From Acetothermia bacterium 64_32 (lineage in GTDB: Bacteria > Bipolaricaulota > Bipolaricaulia > Bipolaricaulales > Bipolaricaulaceae), in contig LGFI01000001.1 of NCBI GenBank assembly GCA_001508155.1, forward strand, positions 124,001-188,000: DNA of 64,000 nucleotides, written 5' to 3'. The notes under the pieces are model-generated. The model worked only from the letters and a program-made list of their open reading frames with translations. It did not search any database and was not told where the DNA came from. Both the position numbers and the translations under genes were made by a program. Every line of letters starts with the position of its first letter. Positions within the stretch are counted from its first letter, which is position 1. Below, piece by piece: positions 1 through 7,674 of this stretch.

Positions 1-466
1 TTGGCATATCTGAGGTGGTCACGAGTGCAGCTAGTGCTCCAGCAAGAAAGGCACCCTCATTTTGTTTGTAAAGTATGCTGTATACATTGGTTAGCTCGGG
101 GTGGCGCTCATAGTCGACCTGGGTATCAAACAAGATGAAATGTTTATCCGGAAGTAAAGCGGCTACTCGCTCTACATGCGTTGCCATAGGTGGAGCTCCA
201 GTGATAATGACATCGTAGGGACCATAAGCCACATCTTCAAGTCCTGGACCCCATGCTGCCGGATCGGGTCCCGCCTCTATGATGGTGTACTGAATACCGA
301 GGTCTTCTGCAGCCATTGTTACTCCTCGAGCCGCTGAGTCGAAGAAACCCATATCCCCCAAATTACCGGGGAGAAATAGGGCGACTTTAAGTTGGTCCCC
401 ATAGGCGATGGACACGCCCCCTATGACCCCTAAGACCAAGACTGCCAAGCAAAGTACCCGTTTCAT
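1..466 (-). CDS. BMP/PnrA-type ABC transporter substrate-binding protein (3' end outside window)
   Basis: About 155 N-terminal residues are present and the gene runs off the left edge. I read it directly from the minus strand. It opens with a signal peptide ending near AYG|D, followed by VALFLPGNLGDMGFFDSAARG, whose G-(D)-GFFDSA pattern is typical of the basic membrane protein (Med/PnrA) family, which binds nucleosides or related solutes. Later segments IITGAPPM and NEGAFLAGALAAL also fit the family. A GGGAGGTG ribosome site lies 6 nt before the ATG. It follows the LacI gene on the same strand with a 58 nt gap, so the two are probably co-transcribed and the regulator controls this uptake system. 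The ligand cannot be deduced. Confidence 0.8.
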   Translation of the reverse strand, partial: MKRVLCLAVLVLGVIGGVSIAYGDQLKVALFLPGNLGDMGFFDSAARGVTMAAEDLGIQYTIIEAGPDPAAWGPGLEDVAYGPYDVIITGAPPMATHVERVAALLPDKHFILFDTQVDYERHPELTNVYSILYKQNEGAFLAGALAALVTTSDMP

Positions 467-524
467 ACTTAGCACCTCCCTCTTTTTCTCACGTCTTCCT
501 GTTGACTTCATACAGTGTTATCTT

Positions 525-1502
525 TCACCACCCCCTTTGGACGCATGTGGCCCCGGGAATTATCCGAGCCTCCAGCAGGCGGTTTCGATTGTCAGCCTTC
601 ATGAACTGGCGGATGGCCACTTGGCCCAGGTTGTAAGCAGGGATTTCCACTGTGGTAAGTTTGGGCTGCACAAGGTCGGACCAAAGCACGTGGTCGAAGC
701 CGGTCACCCCCAGGTCCTCCGGGACACGAAGGCCGAGGTCCTCCGCTGCTCTAATGGCGCCGATGGCCATGAGGTCGTTGCCACACATGATGGCATCCAC
801 CTTTCCCTTTTCCAGGATACCCCTCGCTAGCTCGTAACCGGACTCGTAGGTGAAGTTCCCATGCCGCACCGCCACCGGCGCAAGGCCCGCCTCCTCCATG
901 GCCTCCTGAAAGCCCAAAAGCCGATCCTGGGCCGTACTCACCTCCTCGGGCCCCGCGATATAGGCGATCCTCCGATAGCCTAAACTAAGCACATACCGGG
1001 TGAGCTCACGGCTTCCACCACGGTTATCGGCCTCCACCGTGGGAAGCCCCTCCACCCGGCGGTCGGCCGCCACGATCCTTATCCCCCGCCGCAGAAGCCG
1101 CTCGATCCTCCCCATATCGGGCCGGCCCACCGGGACAAATACGATCCCCTCCACCCCCTCGGAAAGAAGGATGTCCAAATACCGGGACTCCTTCTCCACC
1201 GAGTGGTCGGAATCACAGATCAGGGTGGAGTAGCCGCTTTCGAACGCCACCGAGGCCACCCCGCGGGCAAGGAGCGAGAAGAAGGGGTTTGAGATGTCAG
1301 GGACCAGGATCCCAATCACCTGGGTGCGCTGGCACCTCAGGGAACGGGCCGCCTTCACCGGGGTGTACTCGAGCTCCTCGATAGCCCGCAGGACCCTCTC
1401 CTTGGTCTCAGGACGCATATGATGGGCATCTCGGCCATTAAGCACCCGGGAAACCGTGCTCACCGATACCCCGGCCCGGGCCGCCACCTCCCTGATCGTC
1501 AC
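525..1502 (-). CDS. LacI-family transcriptional regulator
   Basis: An N-terminal LacI helix-turn-helix (VTIREVAARAGVSVSTVSRVLNG) is followed by a periplasmic-binding-protein-like effector domain ending near the C terminus with the FDHVLWSDLVQPKLTTVEIP segment, full length for the family. I chose the GTG at 1502 because AGGAGG lies just upstream and LacI proteins usually start directly at this motif. An in-frame ATG at 1520 lacks a ribosome site. The gene is headed by its own strong promoter with an overlapping palindrome, so it probably represses itself and the downstream BMP-type transporter. The effector is unknown. Confidence 0.9.
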   Translation of the reverse strand: MTIREVAARAGVSVSTVSRVLNGRDAHHMRPETKERVLRAIEELEYTPVKAARSLRCQRTQVIGILVPDISNPFFSLLARGVASVAFESGYSTLICDSDHSVEKESRYLDILLSEGVEGIVFVPVGRPDMGRIERLLRRGIRIVAADRRVEGLPTVEADNRGGSRELTRYVLSLGYRRIAYIAGPEEVSTAQDRLLGFQEAMEEAGLAPVAVRHGNFTYESGYELARGILEKGKVDAIMCGNDLMAIGAIRAAEDLGLRVPEDLGVTGFDHVLWSDLVQPKLTTVEIPAYNLGQVAIRQFMKADNRNRLLEARIIPGATCVQRGW

Positions 1503-1528
1503 CTTCCTCCTCACACCCATTAGTGTAT

Positions 1529-1579
1529 CGTTTTCCGAAAACGTTACCCTATTATAGTGGGGGGTGGGGTGGTTGTCAA
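1529..1579 (-). promoter_or_regulatory. Consensus sigma-70 promoter with overlapping LacI-type operator
   Basis: On the minus strand TTGACA (1574-1579) and TATAAT (1551-1556) are separated by exactly 17 bp. The palindrome CGTTTTCCGAAAACG (1529-1543) has perfect 7 bp arms and covers the expected transcription start. The position fits autorepression by the LacI protein that follows. Confidence 0.85.
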
Positions 1580-1662
1580 GGGGGATGGGTGAATGCGCCA
1601 AGAGATGGTGACCCACCCCCGAGACCGGATCTTGCCGCGTTCGAGGAGTTCTTGAAGAAGTG

Positions 1663-1717
1663 TGGCATCCCTCCTATTCGTAAGTTCGTACAAACCGCCA
1701 CGAAAGGAGGGATGCCA
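1663..1717 (+). promoter_or_regulatory. Hairpin enclosing the transposase ribosome-binding site
   Basis: Perfect 13 bp arms, TGGCATCCCTCCT (1663-1675) and AGGAGGGATGCCA (1705-1717), flank a 29 nt loop. The 3' arm contains the AGGAGG Shine-Dalgarno of the transposase gene. A transcript entering from upstream would fold the ribosome site into the stem. Confidence 0.7.
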
Positions 1718-1719
1718 CC

Positions 1720-2838
1720 TTGCTGGCATTCACGCTCACCGAAGCTTACCAGCTCACCAACAAGGAGGGCAAAGTGATTCTGCGACTTCGGATCGTGGAC
1801 ACCTGGAAGGCGTGCGGGAGCCTGAGGGAAACCGCCCGTAAGCTTTCCATCTCCCGCAACACCGTGCGCAAGTGGGTCAGGCGCTACCAGGAAAGTGGTG
1901 AGGCAGGGTTACTGGATAGGTCTCGTCGTCCTAACCACAGTCCTCGCCGCACTCCCAAAGAGGTAGAGGAACAGGTCCTTTCCCTGAATCAGGAGCGGGG
2001 TTGGGGCAGAAGACGCATCTCTCACGCCCTGGGACTTCCCGAGGGGACGGTGAGGCACATCTTGAGGCGCCACCTCGGGGCAGGAAGGCGAAAAAGGAAG
2101 AAGCGCAAGACGTTCTACCCAGCACATTGGGCCTGGGAAGAGGAGGAGCCGTTCCGCCTGGCCCAGGTGGACACAAAGGACATCCTGGACAAGGGTACCT
2201 TGGGGACAAAGCTTTGGGATCACCTAAGGAAACACAGGCTGCCCCGTTACCAGTGGACGTTCCTTGAGGGGAGGACGCGGCTGAGGTTTTTGGCCTACAG
2301 CCACAGGCTTAGCGTGGTGAACGGGCTATGTTTTGTAGCATTGGTGATGAGCTGGCTTAGGGGGTGGGGAATCGATGGCGAAGTAGACTGGCAGGAGGAC
2401 TGGGGATCTGAGTTTGGGGGAGAGGAACCGGACCACTTGGCAGAGCTAGATGAGAAGTACTACCAACCGTTTGGGGCCAGGCTCAGGCGGGCACCCAAGG
2501 GGAGGAAAGGGTACCAGGGACGGGTAGAGAGATCACATCGCACCGATGATGAGGAGTTCTACATCCCCTGTCTAGGGAAAGCGAAGACCACCGAGAGGTT
2601 CCTGAAGCTAGCCCAAAGATGGCAGTACTATTACAACGTGGGGCGGCCCCACTTTGGAGCAGGGATGGAGGGGAAGACTCCGCTGGAGAAGCTGCGGGAG
2701 CTGGGGTTGGATCTACCGGGGGAATTTGCAGCCTTCCCGGTGATCCTGCTAGACGAGGTGGCGGTGATCTGGGCCTCTAAGGGGGGTCACGATGTGTTGG
2801 CCTACTACAGATGGCCTTGGGCCGGGGCCCTCGGTTAA
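1720..2838 (+). CDS. IS481-type DDE transposase
   Basis: A 372-residue protein with an N-terminal helix-turn-helix (about residues 30-70, ETARKLSISRNTVRKWVRRYQ), a basic linker, and an integrase-core catalytic region. The acidic residues are likely Asp151 in VDTKD, the Asp in EDWGSEFGG and the Glu in GRVERSHR. The start is TTG, nine nt after AAAGGAGG. I could not find matching terminal inverted repeats or a target duplication, so the element's ends are undefined. The next gene begins 12 nt after the stop. The frame is intact, so it may be active or recently so. Confidence 0.85.
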   Translation: MLAFTLTEAYQLTNKEGKVILRLRIVDTWKACGSLRETARKLSISRNTVRKWVRRYQESGEAGLLDRSRRPNHSPRRTPKEVEEQVLSLNQERGWGRRRISHALGLPEGTVRHILRRHLGAGRRKRKKRKTFYPAHWAWEEEEPFRLAQVDTKDILDKGTLGTKLWDHLRKHRLPRYQWTFLEGRTRLRFLAYSHRLSVVNGLCFVALVMSWLRGWGIDGEVDWQEDWGSEFGGEEPDHLAELDEKYYQPFGARLRRAPKGRKGYQGRVERSHRTDDEEFYIPCLGKAKTTERFLKLAQRWQYYYNVGRPHFGAGMEGKTPLEKLRELGLDLPGEFAAFPVILLDEVAVIWASKGGHDVLAYYRWPWAGALG

Positions 2839-2850
2839 GATGTGGTGACG

Positions 2851-3348
2851 ATGGGTACTGGGAAGGAGCTGCCGAGGTATCCGGGCTGTTTCGTCTGTGG
2901 GAACCGAAAAGAAAACCCCCTGGCCCTTGGGCTTTCCTTCGTCCTCGAGGATGGAATGGTGCGGGCCCCCTTCACCCCCCAAAGGGAGCATGCCGGCTAC
3001 CCGGGGATCGTCCACGGGGGGATCATCACAAGCCTCCTCGATGAGGCCTCCATCTGGGCCGCCTCGGCGGCCGCCCAAGCCTTCTGCGTCACCCACAGCC
3101 TTAAGGTAAAGTTCCTGCGGCCGGCCAGGGTGGGGGAGCCCCTCACGGTGCTGGCCCAGATGGAAGGCCGGCAGGGCCGCCTTCTCCTGGTGCGGGCAAG
3201 GGTGGAAACCGGGGAAGGCCAGGTCCTGGCCCAAAGCCAGGGCAGCTTCCTCCCACGGTTCCGCAGGGAGTGGATTCGGCTGGTTGGACCAAGCGAAAGG
3301 AGGGGATGTCATGGAGCTCAAGGTGGTGAGGATAGAAAAGCCGGATGA
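2851..3348 (+). CDS. PaaI/4HBT hotdog-fold thioesterase
   Basis: About 165 residues. The segment GYPGIVHGGIITSLLDEASIW is the hotdog thioesterase signature (HGG followed by an acidic residue on the central helix), and the N terminus CFVCGNRKENPLGL-like segment is typical of PaaI-type acyl-CoA thioesterases. The ATG at 2851 is preferred; two GTG codons lie just upstream and no ribosome site is clear. The 3' end overlaps the next gene by 38 nt. The substrate is unknown. Gene order suggests co-transcription with the adenosine-specific kinase. Confidence 0.75.
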   Translation: MGTGKELPRYPGCFVCGNRKENPLALGLSFVLEDGMVRAPFTPQREHAGYPGIVHGGIITSLLDEASIWAASAAAQAFCVTHSLKVKFLRPARVGEPLTVLAQMEGRQGRLLLVRARVETGEGQVLAQSQGSFLPRFRREWIRLVGPSERRGCHGAQGGEDRKAG

Positions 3349-3793
3349 GGTGAACCTCATCCTGGGCCAAGCTCACTTCATCAAGACGGTGGAGGACATT
3401 CACGAGGCGATCGCAGGCCAGGTCCCGGGGGCCAAGTTCGGCCTTGCGTTCTGTGAGTCCTCCGGACCGGCCCTTGTACGCTGGTCCGGGACCGACCCCG
3501 AGCTAACAGAGCTCGCCCGCAAAAACGCCCTGGCGCTCTCGGCCGGCCACTCCTTCATCGTCCTTTTGCGGGACTTCTACCCCATCAACGTGCTCAATGC
3601 CATCAAGATGGTGCCGGAGGTGTGCCGGATCTACTGCGCCACCGCCAACCCGGTGGAGGTGATCATCGCCGAGACGGAACAGGGCCGGGGGATCCTGGGG
3701 GTGATCGATGGGGTGAAGACCAAGGGGGTGGAGTCCGACGCCGAGATCGCCGAGCGCAAGAGCTTCCTCAGGAAGATCGGCTACAAGCTGTGA
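3311..3793 (+). CDS. Adenosine-specific kinase-like protein (AdK, DUF355 family)
   Basis: A 160-residue protein covering the whole family. Conserved stretches include NLILGQAHFIKTVEDIHEA, KFGLAFCESSGPALVRWSG, GHSFIVLLRDFYPINVLNAIK and GVVDG-like GVIDGVKTKGVE. The start follows AAAGGAGGGG by 5 nt. The family is known from archaea and thermophilic bacteria and is reported to act on adenosine. It ends 16 nt before the convergent EamA gene. Confidence 0.85.
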   Translation: MELKVVRIEKPDEVNLILGQAHFIKTVEDIHEAIAGQVPGAKFGLAFCESSGPALVRWSGTDPELTELARKNALALSAGHSFIVLLRDFYPINVLNAIKMVPEVCRIYCATANPVEVIIAETEQGRGILGVIDGVKTKGVESDAEIAERKSFLRKIGYKL

Positions 3794-3809
3794 GGGTCGG
3801 GCCCGGCTC

Positions 3810-4247
3810 CTAGAGGTTGAGGAGCACGATCCCAAGGAGCACCGCCCCCACCCCCAGGGCCTTGGTCCAGCCGAAGGCCTCCCCTCCCATGAGGAGCCCG
3901 AGCAGGAAGCCCCATAGGGGGGTGGTGAAGGCGATGGGCACCACCCGGGACAGCTCCCCGCCCCGCAGGGCGGCGTAGAAGGAGAGCATCCCCAAGGTCC
4001 CGGCCAAAAGCCCCTCGAACAGGGCGATCTTCCCCACCCCTTGCCAGCCAGCCGGGTTCCCCATGGCCCGAAAAAGCTCCGCAAGCCTGGGGGAGCTGAT
4101 CGCCAGCACCACCAGGGCCGAAACCCACAGGCGAACGAGGAGCCCAAGCTGCGGGGGGAGGCCGGCCTGGGCCATGCCCCGCTTGCCGAAGTACGAGCCC
4201 ACCGCCCACAAAACAGCCGTCACCGCCGCTAGGATCTCTGGACGCAT
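3810..4247 (-). CDS. Small EamA/DMT-family transporter (single domain)
   Basis: A 145-residue membrane protein with about five hydrophobic helices, including WAVGSYFGKRGMAQAG near the N terminus and PLWGFLLGLLMGGEAFGWTKALGVGAVLLGIVLLNL at the C terminus, the classic EamA ending. It has one EamA repeat instead of the usual two, as in the short sub-family that probably dimerises. It follows fhs by 3 nt on the same strand, so it is the last gene of the one-carbon operon. The substrate cannot be predicted. Confidence 0.8.
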   Translation of the reverse strand: MRPEILAAVTAVLWAVGSYFGKRGMAQAGLPPQLGLLVRLWVSALVVLAISSPRLAELFRAMGNPAGWQGVGKIALFEGLLAGTLGMLSFYAALRGGELSRVVPIAFTTPLWGFLLGLLMGGEAFGWTKALGVGAVLLGIVLLNL

Positions 4248-4250
4248 CTT

Positions 4251-6011
4251 TCAGAAAAGCCCCCTCACCTGGCCGGTCTTGACGTCGATGTCTATCCGGC
4301 GGAAGGCCGGATCGGAGGATGTCCCCGGCATGAGCTTGATGTCCCCGGCCACCGGACACAGGAACCCTGCCCCGGTGAAGACGAGGATGTCCCGGATCGG
4401 AAGCACCCAACCCTTTGGAACCCCCTTGAGGCTGGGATCGTGGGAGAGCGAAAGGTGGGTCTTCACCATCATGGTGTAGTAGCCCCGGAACCGGGGGTCC
4501 TCCTCGAACCTTCCGGCCTTCTCCTGCGCCTCGAGGGACCAGGATACCCCGTCCGCCCCATAAACCTCCCGGGCAATCAGCTCCACCCGCTGGCGAAGCG
4601 GCATCTCCATGGGGTAGAGGTACTGAAAGCCTACCGGCTCCTCGCAGGCCTCGATCACGGCGTCCGCCAGCTCCAATGCCCCCTCCCCCCCCTTCAGCCA
4701 GTGCTCCCCCACCGCGCACCTCGCCCCGGCCCGTTCCGCCGCCTTCCTCACAAGCTCGATCTCCCGCTTGGTGTCGGTGGGGAAGCGGTTTACGCACACC
4801 ACCGGCCTTATCCCCGACTTCTTCACCGTGTTTATGTGGTGGATGAGGTTTTCAAGCCCCCTTTCCAGGAGCTCCAGGTTCTCCTCCTGGTATTCCTTGG
4901 CCAGGGGCCGGCCCGGGATCACCCTGGGGCCGCCCCCATGCATCTTGAGGGCCCTCACGGTGCACACGATCACCGAGACGTTCGGGACAAGCCCACTTAT
5001 CCGGCACTTCACGTTCCAGAACTTCTCAAACCCGATATCCGCCCCGAAGCCGGATTCGGTTACGTGGTAGTCGAAGAGCTTGAGGCCGAGGAGATCCCCG
5101 ATCACCGAGGACTGCCCGATGGCGATGTTGGCGAACGGCCCGGCGTGCACCAGGACCGGCTGGTACTCCACCGTGCAGCACAGGGTGGGGTTGATGGCCC
5201 CCCGCATCCAGGCCGCCATGGCCCCGGCCACCTCGAGGTCCTCCGTTGTTATGGGGTTCCCGCGCCGGTCGTAGGCCAGGGTGATCTTTCCGATCCGCTC
5301 CCTGAGGTCCGCGAGGTCCCGGGCGATGGAGAGGATGGCCATGAGCTCGCTTGAGACGGAGATCTGGAAGCCCGATTCCATCATGAAGCCGTCCATCTTG
5401 CCCCCAAGGCCGATGACGATGTGGCGCAGGGCCTGGGCGCAGAAGTCGATGGCCCACCTCCACTCCACCCGCCGGGGGTCGATATCAAGGCGCCTTAGGC
5501 CCCGCTTTTTAAGCTGTTCGTCGGTGTAGTTGAACTCGTGCTGGAGCCTCGCGGTGAGGGCCACCATGGCCAGGTTGTGGGCGTTGGTGACCGCATCGAT
5601 ATCGCCAGTTAGCCCCAGGGTGAACTCGGTCATCGGGATGAGCAGGGCGTTTCCTCCTCCGGCAGCGGTCCCCTTGATGTTGAAGGTGGGGCCGGCCGAG
5701 GGCTGGCGGATGCAGCCCCCTGCGGCCTTCCCCCTTTTTGCCAGCCCCTCGATGAGGCCCAAGGTGGTGGTGGTCTTCCCCTCCCCCAAGGGGGTAGGGG
5801 TGATGGCGGTGATTTCTATGTATCTCCCGTTTGGGCGGTCCTTCAGGCGCTCGTAGATCCTTAGATAGTCGAGCTTTGCGACCCTGCCGTAAGGAATGAC
5901 CTCTTCCTTCCTGAGGCCGAGCCTTTCGCCCCACTCCTCGGGGGCAGGCATCCCCCTTTCGGCCTCCGCCGCGATCTCCCAGTCGGCCAGCCGCTTCGGG
6001 TCATACGGCAC
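4251..6011 (-). CDS. fhs: Formate--tetrahydrofolate ligase
   Basis: Catalyses ATP-dependent formylation of tetrahydrofolate, the entry step of the methyl branch of the Wood-Ljungdahl pathway, and can run in reverse. The P-loop [11 protein letters not shown] lies about 75 residues in, followed by [31 protein letters not shown] and [11 protein letters not shown], all diagnostic. At about 586 residues it is slightly longer than many bacterial forms. I prefer the GTG at 6011, five nt after AGGAGG; a GTG at 6017 overlaps the ribosome site. It sits directly downstream of metF in the same operon. Confidence 0.97.
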   Translation of the reverse strand: MPYDPKRLADWEIAAEAERGMPAPEEWGERLGLRKEEVIPYGRVAKLDYLRIYERLKDRPNGRYIEITAITPTPLGEGKTTTTLGLIEGLAKRGKAAGGCIRQPSAGPTFNIKGTAAGGGNALLIPMTEFTLGLTGDIDAVTNAHNLAMVALTARLQHEFNYTDEQLKKRGLRRLDIDPRRVEWRWAIDFCAQALRHIVIGLGGKMDGFMMESGFQISVSSELMAILSIARDLADLRERIGKITLAYDRRGNPITTEDLEVAGAMAAWMRGAINPTLCCTVEYQPVLVHAGPFANIAIGQSSVIGDLLGLKLFDYHVTESGFGADIGFEKFWNVKCRISGLVPNVSVIVCTVRALKMHGGGPRVIPGRPLAKEYQEENLELLERGLENLIHHINTVKKSGIRPVVCVNRFPTDTKREIELVRKAAERAGARCAVGEHWLKGGEGALELADAVIEACEEPVGFQYLYPMEMPLRQRVELIAREVYGADGVSWSLEAQEKAGRFEEDPRFRGYYTMMVKTHLSLSHDPSLKGVPKGWVLPIRDILVFTGAGFLCPVAGDIKLMPGTSSDPAFRRIDIDVKTGQVRGLF

Positions 6012-6074
6012 CTTCACCTCCTAACCTCCGTGACGCATAACGGGCAAAGCTTGTCACGCCCCACCGGTCACTCA

Positions 6075-6959
6075 TCACGGGTTTATCCCCGCAAGCTCCA
6101 GGATCTCCGGCACCAGGTCCTCCCAGCCCATGGGCATGAGGTGGATCCCCTGGCAATGGGGCCTTACGGCCTGGACGATGCGGGCGCAGATCTCGGCGCT
6201 TTTCCTCCTGCGTTCTTCCCTGGTCTTTGCCCGCTCCATCTCGGCGATCACCCCGTCGGGCACCTTTATCCCCGCGATGTTCTCGTTCATGAACCGGGCC
6301 ATCTTCGCGGACTTAAGGGGGATGATCCCCACGAGGATCGGGGCCTTCAGGCCCTCGATCTCTCGGGTGAACCTCTCATAGGCCTTGGGGTCGTACACCG
6401 CTTGGGTCTGGAAGAACTGGGCCCCAGCCCGGATCTTCCTCTCCATCTTCAGTATCTGGGGTTCGAGGGGATCGGCCTCCGGGGTCACCACCGCCCCCAG
6501 GCAGAAATCCGGGCTCCCTTGCAAGGGATTCCCCGCAAGGTCATAGCCCTCCTTGAGCCTCCGCGCCGTCCAGAGGAGGGAGACGGAGTCCAGATCGAAC
6601 ACCGGCTTTGCCTGGGGGTGATCCCCGAGGGAGACATGGTCCCCGGTGAGGCAGAGCACGTTCTCGATCCCCAGGGCCCAGGCCGAAAGGAGGTCGGACT
6701 GCAAGGCGATCCGGTTCCGATCGCGGCAGGTCAGCTGGAATACCGGCTCAATCCCCCTCTCCTTGAGGAGATGACAGCTGGCCAGGGAACCGAGCCTCAT
6801 GACGGAGGACTGCTGATCGGTAACGTTTATTGCATCAACGAGCCCCCGCAGGGACTCGGCCCGCTCGAGCATCTCCGAGACCCGGGTACCCTTGGGCGGC
6901 TCGACCTCCACCGTGACAACGAACTTCCCCGCTTCAAATAGCCGATCGAGCCTCATCAT
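6075..6959 (-). CDS. metF: Methylenetetrahydrofolate reductase
   Basis: Interconverts methylene-THF and methyl-THF. About 294 residues form a TIM barrel with VTVEVEPPKGT near the N terminus, LTGDHVSLGDHPQAKPVFDLDS in the FAD/folate region and FFQTQAVYD later on, all MetF hallmarks. Two ATG codons at 6959 and 6956 are possible; the first gives an ATGA overlap with the stop of metV, while the second is better spaced from GGAGG. The partner metV lies directly upstream, as in acetogens with the MetFV-type reductase. No RnfC2 gene is nearby, so the electron donor is open. Confidence 0.95.
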   Translation of the reverse strand: MMRLDRLFEAGKFVVTVEVEPPKGTRVSEMLERAESLRGLVDAINVTDQQSSVMRLGSLASCHLLKERGIEPVFQLTCRDRNRIALQSDLLSAWALGIENVLCLTGDHVSLGDHPQAKPVFDLDSVSLLWTARRLKEGYDLAGNPLQGSPDFCLGAVVTPEADPLEPQILKMERKIRAGAQFFQTQAVYDPKAYERFTREIEGLKAPILVGIIPLKSAKMARFMNENIAGIKVPDGVIAEMERAKTREERRRKSAEICARIVQAVRPHCQGIHLMPMGWEDLVPEILELAGINP

Positions 6960-7633
6960 CCCTCCTGGCCGACCTTGAGGGACCGTGGTCTTTTTTCCTT
7001 GGCGTAGTCCTTGAACAGGGGGGCTCGTGTTAGCCCTTCCAGCTTGCCGAGCACCTTCAGGCGTTGGTAGATCGAAAGCCATGCGCAGTCGAGCCCTCGG
7101 TCCACCTCGCATTTCCCGTCCTTTGCCCCCCCGCAGGGGCCGTTGAGCAGGCCCTTTGGGCAGCGGGTGAGGGGGCAGATACCGGCGAACTCGCCCAAAA
7201 GACACTCACCGCATTGGCGGCATTTCTCTTGAAAGGAAACCGGACCACCGCCCATGAGGCCTTGGGTGTTGACCCCTGGGTAAACTGGGCGGCTGAGGCC
7301 GAACCCCTCCTCCAGGGTCTCCTGCAACACCTGGAGCCCATCCCCACAGGCCAGGACCACCACGGCCTGGCAAGCTTTTAGTTCCTCCTTGTAGCCTTTA
7401 AGCCGCTCCCAGAGCGAGGGGGCATGGCAGGTGAACTCCCCGGGTGGGACCCCCACCGCGGCCACCACCTCCTTGCCGTGCTGGGAGAGGGCCTCGGCCA
7501 GCTGCCGCACCTCCCTTCTCCCCCCGGTGCCGAACACCGAGGCACAGCCCCCGCAGCCCCAGATGACAACCCTCTCCTTTCCCTCAAGGAACTCCAGGAT
7601 CTCCCGGAGTGGCTTTTTCGTCTGTCCGATCAT
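6956..7633 (-). CDS. metV: MetV, zinc/iron-sulfur partner of methylenetetrahydrofolate reductase
   Basis: About 225 residues. The N-terminal half has VVIWGCGGCASVFGTGG, and a cysteine-rich centre (CRQCGECLLGE..CPLTRCPKGLLNGPCGG..GKCEV) fits the MTHFR C-terminal/MetV family. In Moorella and other acetogens MetV forms a complex with MetF. The ATG at 7633 follows AAAGGA by six nt. The stop overlaps the metF start, which supports translational coupling and equal subunit amounts. Confidence 0.9.
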   Translation of the reverse strand: MIGQTKKPLREILEFLEGKERVVIWGCGGCASVFGTGGRREVRQLAEALSQHGKEVVAAVGVPPGEFTCHAPSLWERLKGYKEELKACQAVVVLACGDGLQVLQETLEEGFGLSRPVYPGVNTQGLMGGGPVSFQEKCRQCGECLLGEFAGICPLTRCPKGLLNGPCGGAKDGKCEVDRGLDCAWLSIYQRLKVLGKLEGLTRAPLFKDYAKEKRPRSLKVGQEG

Positions 7634-7674
7634 GTCATTCCTTTCGGCCCCAGGCCGCACCAGGCCCCTGTCTT

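Noticed and set aside
1661-1717. The inverted repeat as the terminal repeats of the IS481-type element
   Set aside because: Both arms lie upstream of the transposase and no matching copy exists near 2840, so it is an RNA hairpin rather than element ends.
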